NCBI GenBank assembly: GCA_029934875.1
Contig: JAOZLK010000004.1
Location: forward strand, 3,600-20,197
DNA length: 16,598 bases
Reading direction: 5' to 3'
DNA from: Bacteroidales bacterium
Lineage (GTDB): Bacteria > Bacteroidota > Bacteroidia > Bacteroidales > GCA-2748055
In this document: positions 1 through 8,397 of the stretch, piece by piece
How the letters are laid out: each line of letters starts with the position of its first letter
Position numbering within the stretch: position 1 is the stretch's first letter
Notes under the pieces: model-generated
What the model was told of the DNA's origin: nothing
Seen by the model: the letters and a program-made list of their open reading frames with translations, nothing else
Databases searched by the model: none
Translations under genes and position numbers: made by a program

Positions 1-266
1 ATCATGGTCCCGTGGCAGGGTGCTCCGCCACCGGTTGCGATCACTACCCTTTCCTTCTGGCATAGTTCCAGGAGTATTTTATGTTCCCAGGATCTGAACA
101 CCTCTTCGCCTAATTCAGTGAAAATATCAGAAACGCTCATCCCTGCGGTTTCCTCAATCATCTGATCCATGTCCACAAACTCGTAGGCCAATTTTCGGGC
201 AAGTTGTGAACCTACTGTGGTTTTACCTGAACCCATAAAACCGATGAGAAATATCCTGGTCTGCAT
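1..266 (-). CDS. aroK: Shikimate kinase, N-terminal part (cut by the window's left edge)
   Basis: The first 88 codons of a shikimate kinase, the cytoplasmic enzyme that phosphorylates the 3-hydroxyl of shikimate with ATP in the pathway to chorismate and aromatic amino acids. The reading starts MQTRIFLIGFMGSGKTTVG. The P-loop GFMGSGKT lies at residues 9-16. The acidic pair DMD (D32, D34), R58 and the glycine triplet G79-G81 match the substrate-binding positions of the family (D34, R58 and the GGG loop in E. coli numbering). The lid and C-terminal half lie outside the window. The ATG is one base after the stop of the topoisomerase subunit A gene, so the two are almost certainly co-transcribed. 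No Shine-Dalgarno-like sequence precedes it. Identification is confident despite truncation. Confidence 0.95.
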   Translation of the reverse strand, partial: MQTRIFLIGFMGSGKTTVGSQLARKLAYEFVDMDQMIEETAGMSVSDIFTELGEEVFRSWEHKILLELCQKERVVIATGGGAPCHGTM

Positions 267-267
267 T

Positions 268-3096
268 TTACCAATCCAGTGAGAACTGTCCGTTGGACTT
301 TGTATCGTCTTTATCCTTCTTCTCCTCCTCTGGCGGCTTCACCACTTCCATGGGGATGTCTTCCGGATTCTGCCCGGCTGGCTTACCGCTTTTCTTTGGG
401 GCAGCTTCCTTCTTCGGGCTTGCTTTCTTCTTTGGGCTTGCCTTCTTCTTTGGAGCTGTCACCTCCTTCTTTGGAGCTGTTACCTCCTTCGGGGCCACCT
501 TTTTCTTCGGAGATGCTGCTATCTTTGGAGCTTCCGTCTCTGTCAGAGATTCTTTTTCTGCAAGGCCTTCATCCCCCGAGACTGATGGGCCCTCCATTGG
601 CTCCAGTTCCTCCACGATCTTTACTTCGTAGTTGGAAAGGCGTTTCCCTCTGGCTTTGTAACTTTTCACACCAATGAATCCGGCTACCTCAATGATTTCC
701 GGATCGCGGTCCCGGCTTTTGCCTCCAAATTTTAATTCCAGCCTCGGGTATTCCACTTCGGTGATACGGATGAGGCGCGATCCGGCATGATCACCTATAA
801 AGCGGATGGATTTTGCTGATGATTCGATATGGAACCTTTTCAGGTAGTAGTATTCCTGCTCGGCATCGTAATAGGCCGCCGACCATATTTTTTCTTTTCT
901 GAATTTCTCGATGATCAGCACATCGTCTTCAAAATGATTGCTCAAGTCGAAATTGGTGGTACGGAAATGCCCCGATTTGGTGACCTCAAGGATTTGATCC
1001 TCCCCGGAAAACTCTCCCAGGAAGAGACCACGTGCATCGGCATTCAATCTCATTACGTCCTGATCGAACCAGATTTTTCTGCCTCCCAGCGTAGAGACTC
1101 CCTTTTCTTTTATTATGATTTTCTGAACCGAGAATTTCGTCAGGATATTACCCTGGGCATTCCTGCCCTTGATGGCTAATTCGGCAAAATCCTGCTCGAA
1201 AACCGGGGTTTTCAACCTGGGCCTGGGCCTGAGGTAGATCTTAATAACCTCCGCTTCTCCGTTGGGATTGGCACTGAAGTAAAGGATCTTGGTGTATTTA
1301 TGGTCCTTGGCAATGTTGTATTCCTTATCGCGTGTGATCCCCGTTACCGGGGCCCGCTTCATCATCACATTGCCGGAATTCCCGTCGAAGTAGACCACGT
1401 TGTAAATGGTCCGATTGTCGTTCTTTTTGAATACAGTTGCATGGATGATGTTCTTTCCGGCAAAATGCTTATCTGTGACACGTGTGATTGTGTATTTGCC
1501 GTTCTTCAGGAAAACGATGATGTCGTCAATGTCGGAACAATCGCACACGTACTTGTCCTTTCTGAGACCTGTGCCGATGAATCCGTCAGCGGCATTCATG
1601 TAAAGTTTTTCATTGGCAACCACCACCTTGCTTGCCTCAATGTTGGCAAAGTTTCGAAGTTCCGTTCTGCGGTCCATTCCCTTGCCATACTTCTTTTTAA
1701 TATGGCGGAAATAGTTAATAGTGTAGTTCACCAGATTAGCCAGATCGGCCTTGATCTTCTCCATCTCCTCCTCCAGGGACTTGATGTGCTCATCGGCCCG
1801 CTTGGTATCGTATTTGGAGATCCTTTTAATTTTTATCTCGGTGAGCTTGACGATATCTTCCCGTGTTACCTCCCTGTAGAATAATTTTTTGTAGGGATCC
1901 AAACCTTTATCGATGGTTTCAATCACACTTTCCCAGGTTTCGCACTCCTCGATATCGCGGTAGATTCTCTTCTCAATGAAAATCTTTTCAAGTGAGGACA
2001 TGTGCCACTCTTCCTGCAGCTCACTCAGCCTGATCTCAAGCTCCAGTTTAAGAAGGTCCTTGGTGTGTTCGGTGTTGACCCTCAGTACCTCGCTTACACC
2101 CACAAACCTGGGCTTATCGCTGTCAATTACACAACAATTTGGAGAAATTGAGATCTCGCAATCGGTAAAGGCGTAAAGTGCATCGATGGTTTTGTCGGAA
2201 GAAACATTGGGTCCGAGGTGAACAAGGATTTCCACATTTTCAGCCGTATTATCATCGATTCGTTTGATCTTAATTTTCCCCTTTTCAGTGGCCTTGATAA
2301 TGGATTCAATGAGGCTTCCTGTGGTTTTTCCATAGGGAAGATTCTTGATTACCAGGGTTTTGTTGTCGACCTTTTCAATCTTAGCCCGGACCCTGATCGC
2401 ACCGCCCCGGAGCCCGTCATTGTACCGGCTGATTTCAGCAAGTCCGCCTGTAGGGAAATCCGGATAGATTTCAAAGTCTTTGCCCTGAAGGTGCTTGATA
2501 GAGGAATCAATGATTTCATTGAAGTTGTGAGGCAGGATTTTTGAGGATAATCCCACAGCAATCCCCTCAGCCCCAAGGGCCAGAAGCAGTGGAAATTTAA
2601 CTGGAAGCGTTACAGGTTCACGGTTCCTTCCGTCGTAAGATAATTTCCACTGGGTGGTTTTGTTATTGAAAAGGACCTCGTTGGCAAAACCCGATAGCCT
2701 GGCTTCAATATACCTGGAGGCTGCTGCACTATCACCCGTATAAATGTTTCCCCAGTTTCCCTGCATATCCACCAGCAGATCCTTCTGTCCCATTTGTACC
2801 AGGGCATCGCCTATGGATGCATCCCCATGGGGGTGGTACTGCATGGTGTTTCCGATGATGTTGGCCACCTTGTTGTACCGGCCGTCATCAATTCTTTTCA
2901 TGGCGTGCATGATCCGTCTCTGTACAGGTTTTAGTCCGTCCGTAATATTCGGTACGGCCCGTTCAAGGATCACATAGGAAGCATAATCCATGAAGTAGTC
3001 CTCGTACATTCCTGTAAGATGTGTGATCTTCACCTCATCTACAGAATGTTCCTCTTCATGTGTTCCTTCCAGTGGAATATCGTCGTAATCTGTCAT
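268..3096 (-). CDS. parC: DNA topoisomerase IV subunit A (GyrA/ParC family), Lys/Ala/Pro-rich tail
   Basis: A 942-residue type IIA topoisomerase subunit A, which breaks and rejoins DNA; with ParE it decatenates daughter chromosomes and relaxes supercoils. The winged-helix breakage domain is clear: DGLKPVQRRI (53-62), the motif YHPHGDASIGDALVQMGQ (87-104), and the active-site tyrosine Y129 in ASRYIEARLS. ALGAEGIAVGLSSKILPHNF follows near residue 180. The region between about 500 and 820 should be the C-terminal DNA-wrapping domain; no canonical GyrA box (QRRGGKG) is visible, which favours ParC over GyrA. Residues 857-902 form a repetitive APKK/ASPKKK tail followed by an acidic stretch and the end GQFSLDW. 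The position equivalent to quinolone-contact Ser83 of E. coli GyrA is Ala93, followed by Ser94. The gene lies 24 nt after parE and 1 nt before aroK. The start ATG is the first in frame. Confidence 0.93.
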   Translation of the reverse strand: MTDYDDIPLEGTHEEEHSVDEVKITHLTGMYEDYFMDYASYVILERAVPNITDGLKPVQRRIMHAMKRIDDGRYNKVANIIGNTMQYHPHGDASIGDALVQMGQKDLLVDMQGNWGNIYTGDSAAASRYIEARLSGFANEVLFNNKTTQWKLSYDGRNREPVTLPVKFPLLLALGAEGIAVGLSSKILPHNFNEIIDSSIKHLQGKDFEIYPDFPTGGLAEISRYNDGLRGGAIRVRAKIEKVDNKTLVIKNLPYGKTTGSLIESIIKATEKGKIKIKRIDDNTAENVEILVHLGPNVSSDKTIDALYAFTDCEISISPNCCVIDSDKPRFVGVSEVLRVNTEHTKDLLKLELEIRLSELQEEWHMSSLEKIFIEKRIYRDIEECETWESVIETIDKGLDPYKKLFYREVTREDIVKLTEIKIKRISKYDTKRADEHIKSLEEEMEKIKADLANLVNYTINYFRHIKKKYGKGMDRRTELRNFANIEASKVVVANEKLYMNAADGFIGTGLRKDKYVCDCSDIDDIIVFLKNGKYTITRVTDKHFAGKNIIHATVFKKNDNRTIYNVVYFDGNSGNVMMKRAPVTGITRDKEYNIAKDHKYTKILYFSANPNGEAEVIKIYLRPRPRLKTPVFEQDFAELAIKGRNAQGNILTKFSVQKIIIKEKGVSTLGGRKIWFDQDVMRLNADARGLFLGEFSGEDQILEVTKSGHFRTTNFDLSNHFEDDVLIIEKFRKEKIWSAAYYDAEQEYYYLKRFHIESSAKSIRFIGDHAGSRLIRITEVEYPRLELKFGGKSRDRDPEIIEVAGFIGVKSYKARGKRLSNYEVKIVEELEPMEGPSVSGDEGLAEKESLTETEAPKIAASPKKKVAPKEVTAPKKEVTAPKKKASPKKKASPKKEAAPKKSGKPAGQNPEDIPMEVVKPPEEEKKDKDDTKSNGQFSLDW
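391..528 (-). repeat. Imperfect short tandem repeats encoding the ParC basic tail
   Basis: On the minus strand the 3' end of parC encodes repeated APKK-like units. On the plus strand these appear as two 18-base copies of TTYGGGCTTGCYTTCTTC (encoding ASPKKK) next to two 21-base units of the form TTTGGAGCTGTYACCTCC plus TTC (encoding APKKEVT), with diverged copies on both sides. The units are in frame, so copy-number change would lengthen or shorten the tail without breaking the gene. The product is lysine, alanine and proline rich, like histone-H1-type tails, and is probably disordered and DNA-binding (inference). Confidence 0.8.
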
Positions 3097-3120
3097 TATT
3101 GTTTAGTCAAATAGGAGGTC

Positions 3121-4962
3121 TTAGGCCACCTCCACCGGGTCTTCTTCCACCCTTAGCCTGTTAATGATAAATTCCTGTCTTTCAGGGGTATTTTTCCCCA
3201 TGTAGAAAGTCAGGATTTCTTTAATATCATCGTCCTTTTTCATACGCACGGGCTGGAGCCTTATATCGGGACCAATGAAGTGTTTGAATTCGTCGGGTGA
3301 GATCTCCCCAAGCCCCTTGAATCGGGTAATTTCCGGACTTTTCCCCAGTTTAGCCATGGCTGCAATTCTCTCTTCTTCGGAGTAGCAATAATGGGTTACT
3401 TTTTTGTTTCTGACCCTGTAGAGGGGGGTCTGAAGTATATAGAGATGCTGGTTGCGAACCAGGTTGGGGAAGAATTGCAGAAAGAAGGTGAGCAGCAACA
3501 AACGGATGTGCATCCCATCCACATCCGCATCCGTGGCGATCACCACATTTTTGTAGCGAAGGGTGTCAATACCATCCTCAATATTCAGGGCCGCCTGGAG
3601 CAGGTTGAATTCTTCGTTCTCATAGACCACCTTTTTCGTGAGTCCGAATGAGTTCAGGGGTTTGCCCCTCAGGCTGAATACGGCCTGTGTATTTACATCC
3701 CTGGATTTGGTAATGGAGCCCGAGGCAGAGTCGCCCTCAGTAATGAAAAGGGTAGATTCATTTTTCCGCTCACCCTTTCCATTATAATGTGCCCTGCAAT
3801 CGCGCAGCTTCTTATTGTGTAAATTTGATTTTTTGGCCCGTTCCCTGGCCAGTTTTTTTATTCCTGAGATAGCCTTTCGTTCTTTTTCCGATTCCTGGAT
3901 CTTCTTTAAAAGCAGGCTTGCTGTTTCCCCATGCTTGTGCAGGTAATCATCCAGCTTGGAGGTCAGAAAATTCATGATGAAGTTCCTGACAGAAGGGCCA
4001 TCAGGGCCAATGTCCTTCGAACCCAGCTTGGTCTTTGTCTGTGATTCGAAAACCGGCTCTTCTACTTTGATACTTACTGCGGCAATTATGGAAGTGCGAA
4101 TATCGGAAGCGTCAAAATCTTTCTTGTAGAAATCCCGTATGGTCTTAACCAGGGCCTCCTTAAAAGCAACCTGGTGTGTTCCCCCCTGGGTGGTGTGCTG
4201 TCCGTTCACAAAACCGAAATACTCTTCGCCATACTGGTTGCCATGGGTGATGGCGACCTCAATATCTCCGTTCTTCAAGTGGATGATCGGGTATATACCC
4301 TCGCCACTCATATTCTCCTGGAGCAGGTCAAGCAGGCCATTCTTTGATTGGAACTTCTGTCCATTGAATGCAATGGTGAGCCCGGTGTTGAGGTAGGTAT
4401 AGTTCCGGAGCATCGTTTCAATGTACTCGTCGATGAAAGTGAACTTTCCGAAAAGGACAGGATCAGGTTCAAAAATGATCTCTGTTCCGTTCTTCTCAGG
4501 AGTATTACACTGGGGATGATTCTTTACAATTTCCCCCTGGCTGAAATCCACTGCCTTTGCTTTTCCTTCCCGAACCGCCTGTATGGTAAAGCTCGATGAA
4601 AGTGCATTCACCGCTTTGATACCTACCCCGTTCAGTCCCACAGATTTCTTAAAAACCTTGGAGTCATACTTGGCCCCGGTATTCATTTTGGAGGCCACAT
4701 CAACCACTTTACCCAGGGGGACACCCCGGCCATAATCCCTGATGGAAACAGAATGCTCGTTGATGCTCACTTCAATGGTCTTTCCAAAGCCCATCATGTA
4801 TTCATCGATGGAGTTGTCAAGGACCTCTTTTAAAAGGATATAAATACCATCATCGGGAAGGGTCCCGTCACCCAGCTTCCCGATATACATTCCGGGCCGT
4901 TTTCGGATGTGCTCTTTCCAATCAAGGGTCCGGATGGTGTCGTCAGTATAATTCGCCGTCAT
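3121..4962 (-). CDS. parE: DNA topoisomerase IV subunit B (GyrB/ParE family)
   Basis: A 613-residue ATPase subunit of a type IIA topoisomerase; it clamps DNA and drives strand passage with ATP, partnering the subunit A encoded directly downstream. GHKL ATPase motifs are present: [10 protein letters not shown] with N50 (Mg/ATP-binding Asn), DYGRGVP (76-82) and the glycine-rich lid [14 protein letters not shown] (109-122). The TOPRIM metal site follows: EGDSASGS beginning at E409 and DADVDG with D478, D480 and D482, then KGLGE near the C-terminus. At just over 600 residues it fits ParE and the short GyrB class rather than the 800-residue GyrB. Pairing with a subunit A that lacks an evident GyrA box supports topoisomerase IV. 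The gene is first in parE-parC-aroK, behind a TAnnTTTG-type box, and starts at the first ATG. No key residue is missing. Confidence 0.94.
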   Translation of the reverse strand: MTANYTDDTIRTLDWKEHIRKRPGMYIGKLGDGTLPDDGIYILLKEVLDNSIDEYMMGFGKTIEVSINEHSVSIRDYGRGVPLGKVVDVASKMNTGAKYDSKVFKKSVGLNGVGIKAVNALSSSFTIQAVREGKAKAVDFSQGEIVKNHPQCNTPEKNGTEIIFEPDPVLFGKFTFIDEYIETMLRNYTYLNTGLTIAFNGQKFQSKNGLLDLLQENMSGEGIYPIIHLKNGDIEVAITHGNQYGEEYFGFVNGQHTTQGGTHQVAFKEALVKTIRDFYKKDFDASDIRTSIIAAVSIKVEEPVFESQTKTKLGSKDIGPDGPSVRNFIMNFLTSKLDDYLHKHGETASLLLKKIQESEKERKAISGIKKLARERAKKSNLHNKKLRDCRAHYNGKGERKNESTLFITEGDSASGSITKSRDVNTQAVFSLRGKPLNSFGLTKKVVYENEEFNLLQAALNIEDGIDTLRYKNVVIATDADVDGMHIRLLLLTFFLQFFPNLVRNQHLYILQTPLYRVRNKKVTHYCYSEEERIAAMAKLGKSPEITRFKGLGEISPDEFKHFIGPDIRLQPVRMKKDDDIKEILTFYMGKNTPERQEFIINRLRVEEDPVEVA

Positions 4963-5028
4963 ATCAATCTCTCTGTTAGGTCATAAGGCCTTCGAAGTAC
5001 ACGCAAAGGAGAATTCCCCGCAGTTGCA

Positions 5029-5036
5029 CAAATATA
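5029..5036 (-). promoter_or_regulatory. Candidate -7 box for parE-parC-aroK
   Basis: The minus strand reads TATATTTG, an exact match to the Bacteroidota -7 consensus TAnnTTTG, 66 bases before the parE ATG. No convincing TTG -33 element stands at the usual distance, so only half of the promoter is supported. It is the sole exact match I found in the plsC-parE gap. Confidence 0.45.
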
Positions 5037-5084
5037 GCCAAAACTATCTCCCCGGCGAAGTCCAGTTTTCAACACCTGATTCTT

Positions 5085-5115
5085 AAAAAACAGTTGAAAA
5101 ATGATCGTTTTCAGC
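5085..5115 (-). terminator. Probable intrinsic terminator of plsC
   Basis: Read on the minus strand, GCTGAAAA, a 7-base loop and TTTTCAAC form an 8-bp stem (one G-T wobble, plus-strand arms 5108-5115 and 5093-5100). TG and six T residues (5085-5090) follow at once. It begins 8 bases after the plsC stop codon and lies before the parE promoter candidate, as expected of a terminator. The stem is AT-rich, so efficiency is uncertain. Confidence 0.5.
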
Positions 5116-5123
5116 CCTTCATG

Positions 5124-5867
5124 TCAGAGCTGTTCCAATGAAGCGAGCCCGGCCTCCATTTTTTCCCTGGTAAGACTCATGAGCGATTTGACATCAAGCT
5201 TTGAAACCGTATCTGCCGGTATCTCATCAAGTACCCGGATACGTATGTGTGCCCTTCCCATTATCCAGGAGTTTCCCGGAAATGTATTTTCTGATCCGGT
5301 GTGGACAATGGGAATAATGGGGCATTCGCTTCTTTTGGCCAGGAAGAAGGCTCCTTCCTTGAATATGCGCATTTCCCCTGTCCTGGATCGTGTACCTTCG
5401 GGGAAAAGCAGGATGGAGGAGCCACGGGCAATCTCAGCCTGTGCCCGTGAGATTAATTTACTTCCCGAACGCAGCGAATTGCGATCCACAGGGATGGACC
5501 GGGTCAGGCGGAGAACCATTCCTACAAAAGGCATCTTGAAATTTTCAGTTTTAGAGGTCCACTTAAAAGGCCTTCGTATCTTAGCAATGGCCAGGATGTC
5601 TACCTGGGAGCGGTGGTTGGACACCAGTACCACAGATCTGTTCAAGGGGATCTTCTCCCGACCCTCCAGTTCAAGTTTCCAGTATGGTACGATGGCCTGA
5701 AAGAGCCATGCCCAGAAGGTCGAAATAAGATGAATGGCCACCCTTCTTCGGTCCCACCAGAAGGTAAATAGCCATACAAGCAGGAAAAAGGGAGTGATGA
5801 TGATGGAGCAAAGTATCATGCCTATCCATGCAATTACCGAGTATGACTTAAAAAGCAGGACCTTCAT
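5124..5867 (-). CDS. plsC: 1-acyl-sn-glycerol-3-phosphate acyltransferase (PlsC/LPLAT family)
   Basis: A 247-residue membrane-bound acyltransferase that most likely transfers an acyl chain to lysophosphatidic acid to make phosphatidic acid in phospholipid synthesis. An N-terminal hydrophobic segment (about 11-38) anchors it in the inner membrane. The catalytic HX4D motif is NHRSQVD (H85, D90). The second block, KWTSKTENF to IPVDR (103-129), and the substrate-binding FPEGTRSRTG (155-164) are both intact, followed by the hydrophobic CPIIPIVHTG. The frame stays open upstream to a TTG at 5915, but the ATG at 5867 gives a normal membrane-anchor start and is preferred. It is divergent from the lipoprotein operon and upstream of parE on the same strand, with a likely terminator between. 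Other LPLAT family activities, such as ornithine-lipid or lysophospholipid acylation, cannot be excluded. Confidence 0.88.
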   Translation of the reverse strand: MKVLLFKSYSVIAWIGMILCSIIITPFFLLVWLFTFWWDRRRVAIHLISTFWAWLFQAIVPYWKLELEGREKIPLNRSVVLVSNHRSQVDILAIAKIRRPFKWTSKTENFKMPFVGMVLRLTRSIPVDRNSLRSGSKLISRAQAEIARGSSILLFPEGTRSRTGEMRIFKEGAFFLAKRSECPIIPIVHTGSENTFPGNSWIMGRAHIRIRVLDEIPADTVSKLDVKSLMSLTREKMEAGLASLEQL

Positions 5868-5931
5868 AAGGACTAATTTGGCGGCACAAATTACAAATAA
5901 TGCTTCAAGCTTCAATTCAAATGGCTAAAAT

Positions 5932-5952
5932 ATTCCCGATTCTGGCGGGAAT
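5932..5952. promoter_or_regulatory. Perfect 7-bp inverted repeat, possible operator
   Basis: ATTCCCG (5932-5938) and CGGGAAT (5946-5952) are exact reverse complements separated by seven bases. The dyad lies in the divergent gap between plsC and the lipoprotein operon, ending 16 bases before the -7 box at 5968-5975, so it covers the expected -33 region. There is no T-run after it, which argues against a terminator and for a protein-binding site. Confidence 0.4.
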
Positions 5953-5967
5953 CAGTAGGAAATCTTC

Positions 5968-5975
5968 TATTTTTG
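5968..5975 (+). promoter_or_regulatory. Candidate -7 box of the DUF4249/TonB receptor operon
   Basis: TATTTTTG is an exact match to TAnnTTTG and lies 30 bases before the ATG of the first lipoprotein gene, which would give a leader of roughly 20-25 bases. No clear TTG -33 element is present; the inverted repeat at 5932-5952 occupies that place. The box overlaps an in-frame TTG (5973), which therefore is unlikely to be the translation start. Confidence 0.5.
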
Positions 5976-6005
5976 CGAGCTCCGTTGATTTTACGAATTG
6001 TGCAG

Positions 6006-7175
6006 ATGATTAAGTCGTCCCGGTTTATCTTTGGTCTTTTATTTTCCATCCTTTTGGCAGGCTGTGTGGAAAGGTATTATCCTGAAGAAGATGACCTGAT
6101 CACCGGTACCCTTGTGATAAATGCCCATCTCACCAATCAGCCGGGTTACCAGGAGATTGAAATCTCCAGATCTGTTACCCTGCTTTTTCCCTCTGCCGAT
6201 CCCCTGAGCGGAGCTTTCACCCAATTGATCCGGGAAGACGGGGAGTTGAGGGTGTTCCCTGAAGCAAAGCCCGGCTTTTATGGCTACGATCTGGATGAAG
6301 CCTTCCTGCAAACCGGTTCCTCCTATATGATTCATGTGGAAACCCCTGATGGCAATGTATATGAATCGAATTTTGATGAACTCAGGCCGGTACCCGAAAT
6401 TGATTCCATATACTATGAGGTGGAACTGGCCTCATATCAGACAGAAGGTGATTCCATTGACGGCGTCAGGTTCTATGTGGACTTTACCTATAACGATGAG
6501 GAATATGAGTATCTCCGCTGGGAACTGACGGAGACCTATGAATTTCATAATCCGGATATGGAGGGATTCATATGGGATGTTGATCGCAGGGTAAAACCCC
6601 TTCCCGACACCAGCAACTACAGGGTATGCTATATTTCACAAAACCTGTCTCAGATATATTCTATGGAGCTGGGGAGCCTCGACTTTGGCATCTATGTCAA
6701 AAAACCCTTCAGTTTTGTTCCCAATGACCAGCAGGCGCAGAAGCTGAAGCACAAGTACAGCGTGCTTGTCAAACAGTATTCCATTGGAGAGGAGGCATTC
6801 CATTACTGGGATGAGCTTAAAAAAACCTCCCAGGAACAGGGCTTTCTCTTTGATCAGCAACCAGCTCTTTTGAAGTCGAATATCCATAATGTTAACAATG
6901 AGAGTGAGATAATACTTGGTTTCTTCAGCATGTCGGGTGTAAGCGAGACACGGGGATTTGCTGAAAAGCCCGGGGGCCTGGATCTGAGCCTTTATGAATG
7001 GTATTGTTTCCCGGTTGTGAAGGGCCCCCGGGGACGGGTAACCATAAGCGACCTTCCCATGTATTTTGCCAGGGCATGGAGGGATGGAGAGTCGGTATAT
7101 GCCGAGGTGAACAAGCATTGTGTAGATTGCCGGGCTTATAAAAAGAGCACTGAAATTCCACCGGAATTTTGGTAA
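6006..7175 (+). CDS. DUF4249-family outer-membrane lipoprotein, copy 1
   Basis: A 389-residue lipoprotein resembling the DUF4249 family of Bacteroidota, whose members are commonly found beside TonB-dependent receptors and whose biochemical role is unknown. The signal is MIKSSRFIFGLLFSILLAGC with lipobox LAGC and lipid-bearing Cys20, followed by VERYYPEEDD. The body starts with the beta-rich block GTLVINAHLTNQPG and ISRS typical of the family, then TPDGNVYES, RPVPEIDSIYY and YEYLRWELTETYEF. It ends with HCVDCR (C372, C375) and PPEFW. The open frame extends to a TTG at 5973, inside the probable promoter, so the ATG at 6006 was chosen. It is about two-thirds identical by eye to the next gene, from which it is separated by 13 nt. 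It is the first gene of the six-gene operon and is likely to act at the cell surface with the downstream receptor (inference). Confidence 0.85.
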   Translation: MIKSSRFIFGLLFSILLAGCVERYYPEEDDLITGTLVINAHLTNQPGYQEIEISRSVTLLFPSADPLSGAFTQLIREDGELRVFPEAKPGFYGYDLDEAFLQTGSSYMIHVETPDGNVYESNFDELRPVPEIDSIYYEVELASYQTEGDSIDGVRFYVDFTYNDEEYEYLRWELTETYEFHNPDMEGFIWDVDRRVKPLPDTSNYRVCYISQNLSQIYSMELGSLDFGIYVKKPFSFVPNDQQAQKLKHKYSVLVKQYSIGEEAFHYWDELKKTSQEQGFLFDQQPALLKSNIHNVNNESEIILGFFSMSGVSETRGFAEKPGGLDLSLYEWYCFPVVKGPRGRVTISDLPMYFARAWRDGESVYAEVNKHCVDCRAYKKSTEIPPEFW

Positions 7176-7188
7176 TATTGTGTTTAGA

Positions 7189-8358
7189 ATGATGAAAACA
7201 TTCTCAAAAATCACTTTGTTACTAACAGTAGTACTGGTCTCCGCCTGTTTGGAGCGCTATTATCCCAACGAGGATGATTTGAAGAAAGGAACCCTGGTGA
7301 TCAATGCTCACCTCACAGATCAGCCCGGTGACCATGTGATTGAAATCTCAAGGTCGGTGGGGCTGAGCTATCCTTCCTTTTATCCTGTTTCGGGAAGTTT
7401 TGCCCAGGTGGTAAGGGAGGACGGGGATTTCAGGGAATTTTCAGAATTTAGGCCAGGATATTATAAAGCCTACCTGGGAGGTGATTTCCTTCAAACCGGC
7501 TCCTCCTTTTTAATCCAGGTCATTACTCCAGACGGGAATGAGTATGAGTCTGATTTGGACAAACTCAGGCCCGTTCCGGAGATTGACTCACTTTATTACC
7601 TGGTGGAAAGAAATAGCTATGCTACTGAAAGCGATTCTTTCAGCGGGCTAAGGTTTTATGCCGATTTCACTTACGATAAAGAAGCCTATGAATATCTGCG
7701 CTGGGATCTGACTGAGACCTATGAATTTCACAACCCCGATATGGAGGGTTTTATTCTGGATGTGGATTTTAACATGAAGGTCCTGCCCGATACAAGTAAT
7801 TATCGGACCTGTTATATTACCAATGCTCTTTCAGGCATCCATAGCATGGCCCTGAGCTTCCTGGATTTTGGGATCTATGTTAAAAAACCCTTCGCCTTTG
7901 TTGCAAATATTCAGCAGGAGCAGAAGCTGCATCATAAATACAGCTTGCTGGTCAAACAATACTCCCTGGGAGAGGAGGGATTCCATTACTGGAATGAGCT
8001 GAAGAAAACCTCGCAAGAGCAGGGTTTCTTATTTGACAGACAGCCTGCATTGCTGAAGTCTAATATCCACAATGTCAATGATGAGAATGAGATTATACTG
8101 GGCTTTTTTACCATGGCTGGTGTTACCGAGAAGCGGGCTTTTGCAGTAGAGCCCGAAGGCCTCGACCTCAGTCCATACCGGTGGTATTGCTTCCCGGTGC
8201 CGAGAGGACCGGGTGGTTACCTGACCAGGGAGGACCTTCCGATTTATTACGCGAGGGCCTGGATGGATGGGGGATCCTCGTTTGCCCAGGTAAATAAGCA
8301 CTGTGTAGATTGCCGCGAGTATAAGAACAGCACTCATATCAAACCGGTATTTTGGTAG
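7189..8358 (+). CDS. DUF4249-family outer-membrane lipoprotein, copy 2
   Basis: A second DUF4249-type lipoprotein, also 389 residues, adjacent and parallel to copy 1. The signal MMKTFSKITLLLTVVLVSAC gives Cys20 with lipobox VSAC; LERYYPNEDD follows, almost the same post-cysteine sequence as copy 1. Long stretches are shared with copy 1, such as TETYEFHNPDMEGFI, LDFGIYVKKPF, ELKKTSQEQGFLFD and PALLKSNIHNVN, and C372 and C375 in HCVDCR keep the same positions. The loops between them, for instance after REDGD and after GGLDLS/EGLDLS, are more variable. A tandem duplication followed by divergence is the simplest explanation. A GTG at 7180 also opens the frame; tandem ATGs at 7189 and 7192 are better starts. 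The function is unknown; partner choice or ligand specificity may differ from copy 1. Confidence 0.85.
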   Translation: MMKTFSKITLLLTVVLVSACLERYYPNEDDLKKGTLVINAHLTDQPGDHVIEISRSVGLSYPSFYPVSGSFAQVVREDGDFREFSEFRPGYYKAYLGGDFLQTGSSFLIQVITPDGNEYESDLDKLRPVPEIDSLYYLVERNSYATESDSFSGLRFYADFTYDKEAYEYLRWDLTETYEFHNPDMEGFILDVDFNMKVLPDTSNYRTCYITNALSGIHSMALSFLDFGIYVKKPFAFVANIQQEQKLHHKYSLLVKQYSLGEEGFHYWNELKKTSQEQGFLFDRQPALLKSNIHNVNDENEIILGFFTMAGVTEKRAFAVEPEGLDLSPYRWYCFPVPRGPGGYLTREDLPIYYARAWMDGGSSFAQVNKHCVDCREYKNSTHIKPVFW

Positions 8359-8397
8359 GGAGAAGAATTTTTAAGTAAATTGGCGCCTTTGATACGC

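Noticed and set aside
1300..1884. Long plus-strand open frame of 194 codons inside parC
   Set aside because: It is antisense to a well-supported topoisomerase gene, has no recognisable domain, and is explained by the codon pattern of the real gene.
5101..5700. Plus-strand open frame of 199 codons opposite plsC
   Set aside because: Antisense to an acyltransferase with intact catalytic motifs; the translation shows no family features.
5868..6005. Alternative TTG starts for plsC (5915) and the first DUF4249 gene (5973)
   Set aside because: The TTG at 5973 lies inside the probable -7 box, and both TTG starts would add residues before an otherwise normal membrane anchor or lipoprotein signal.
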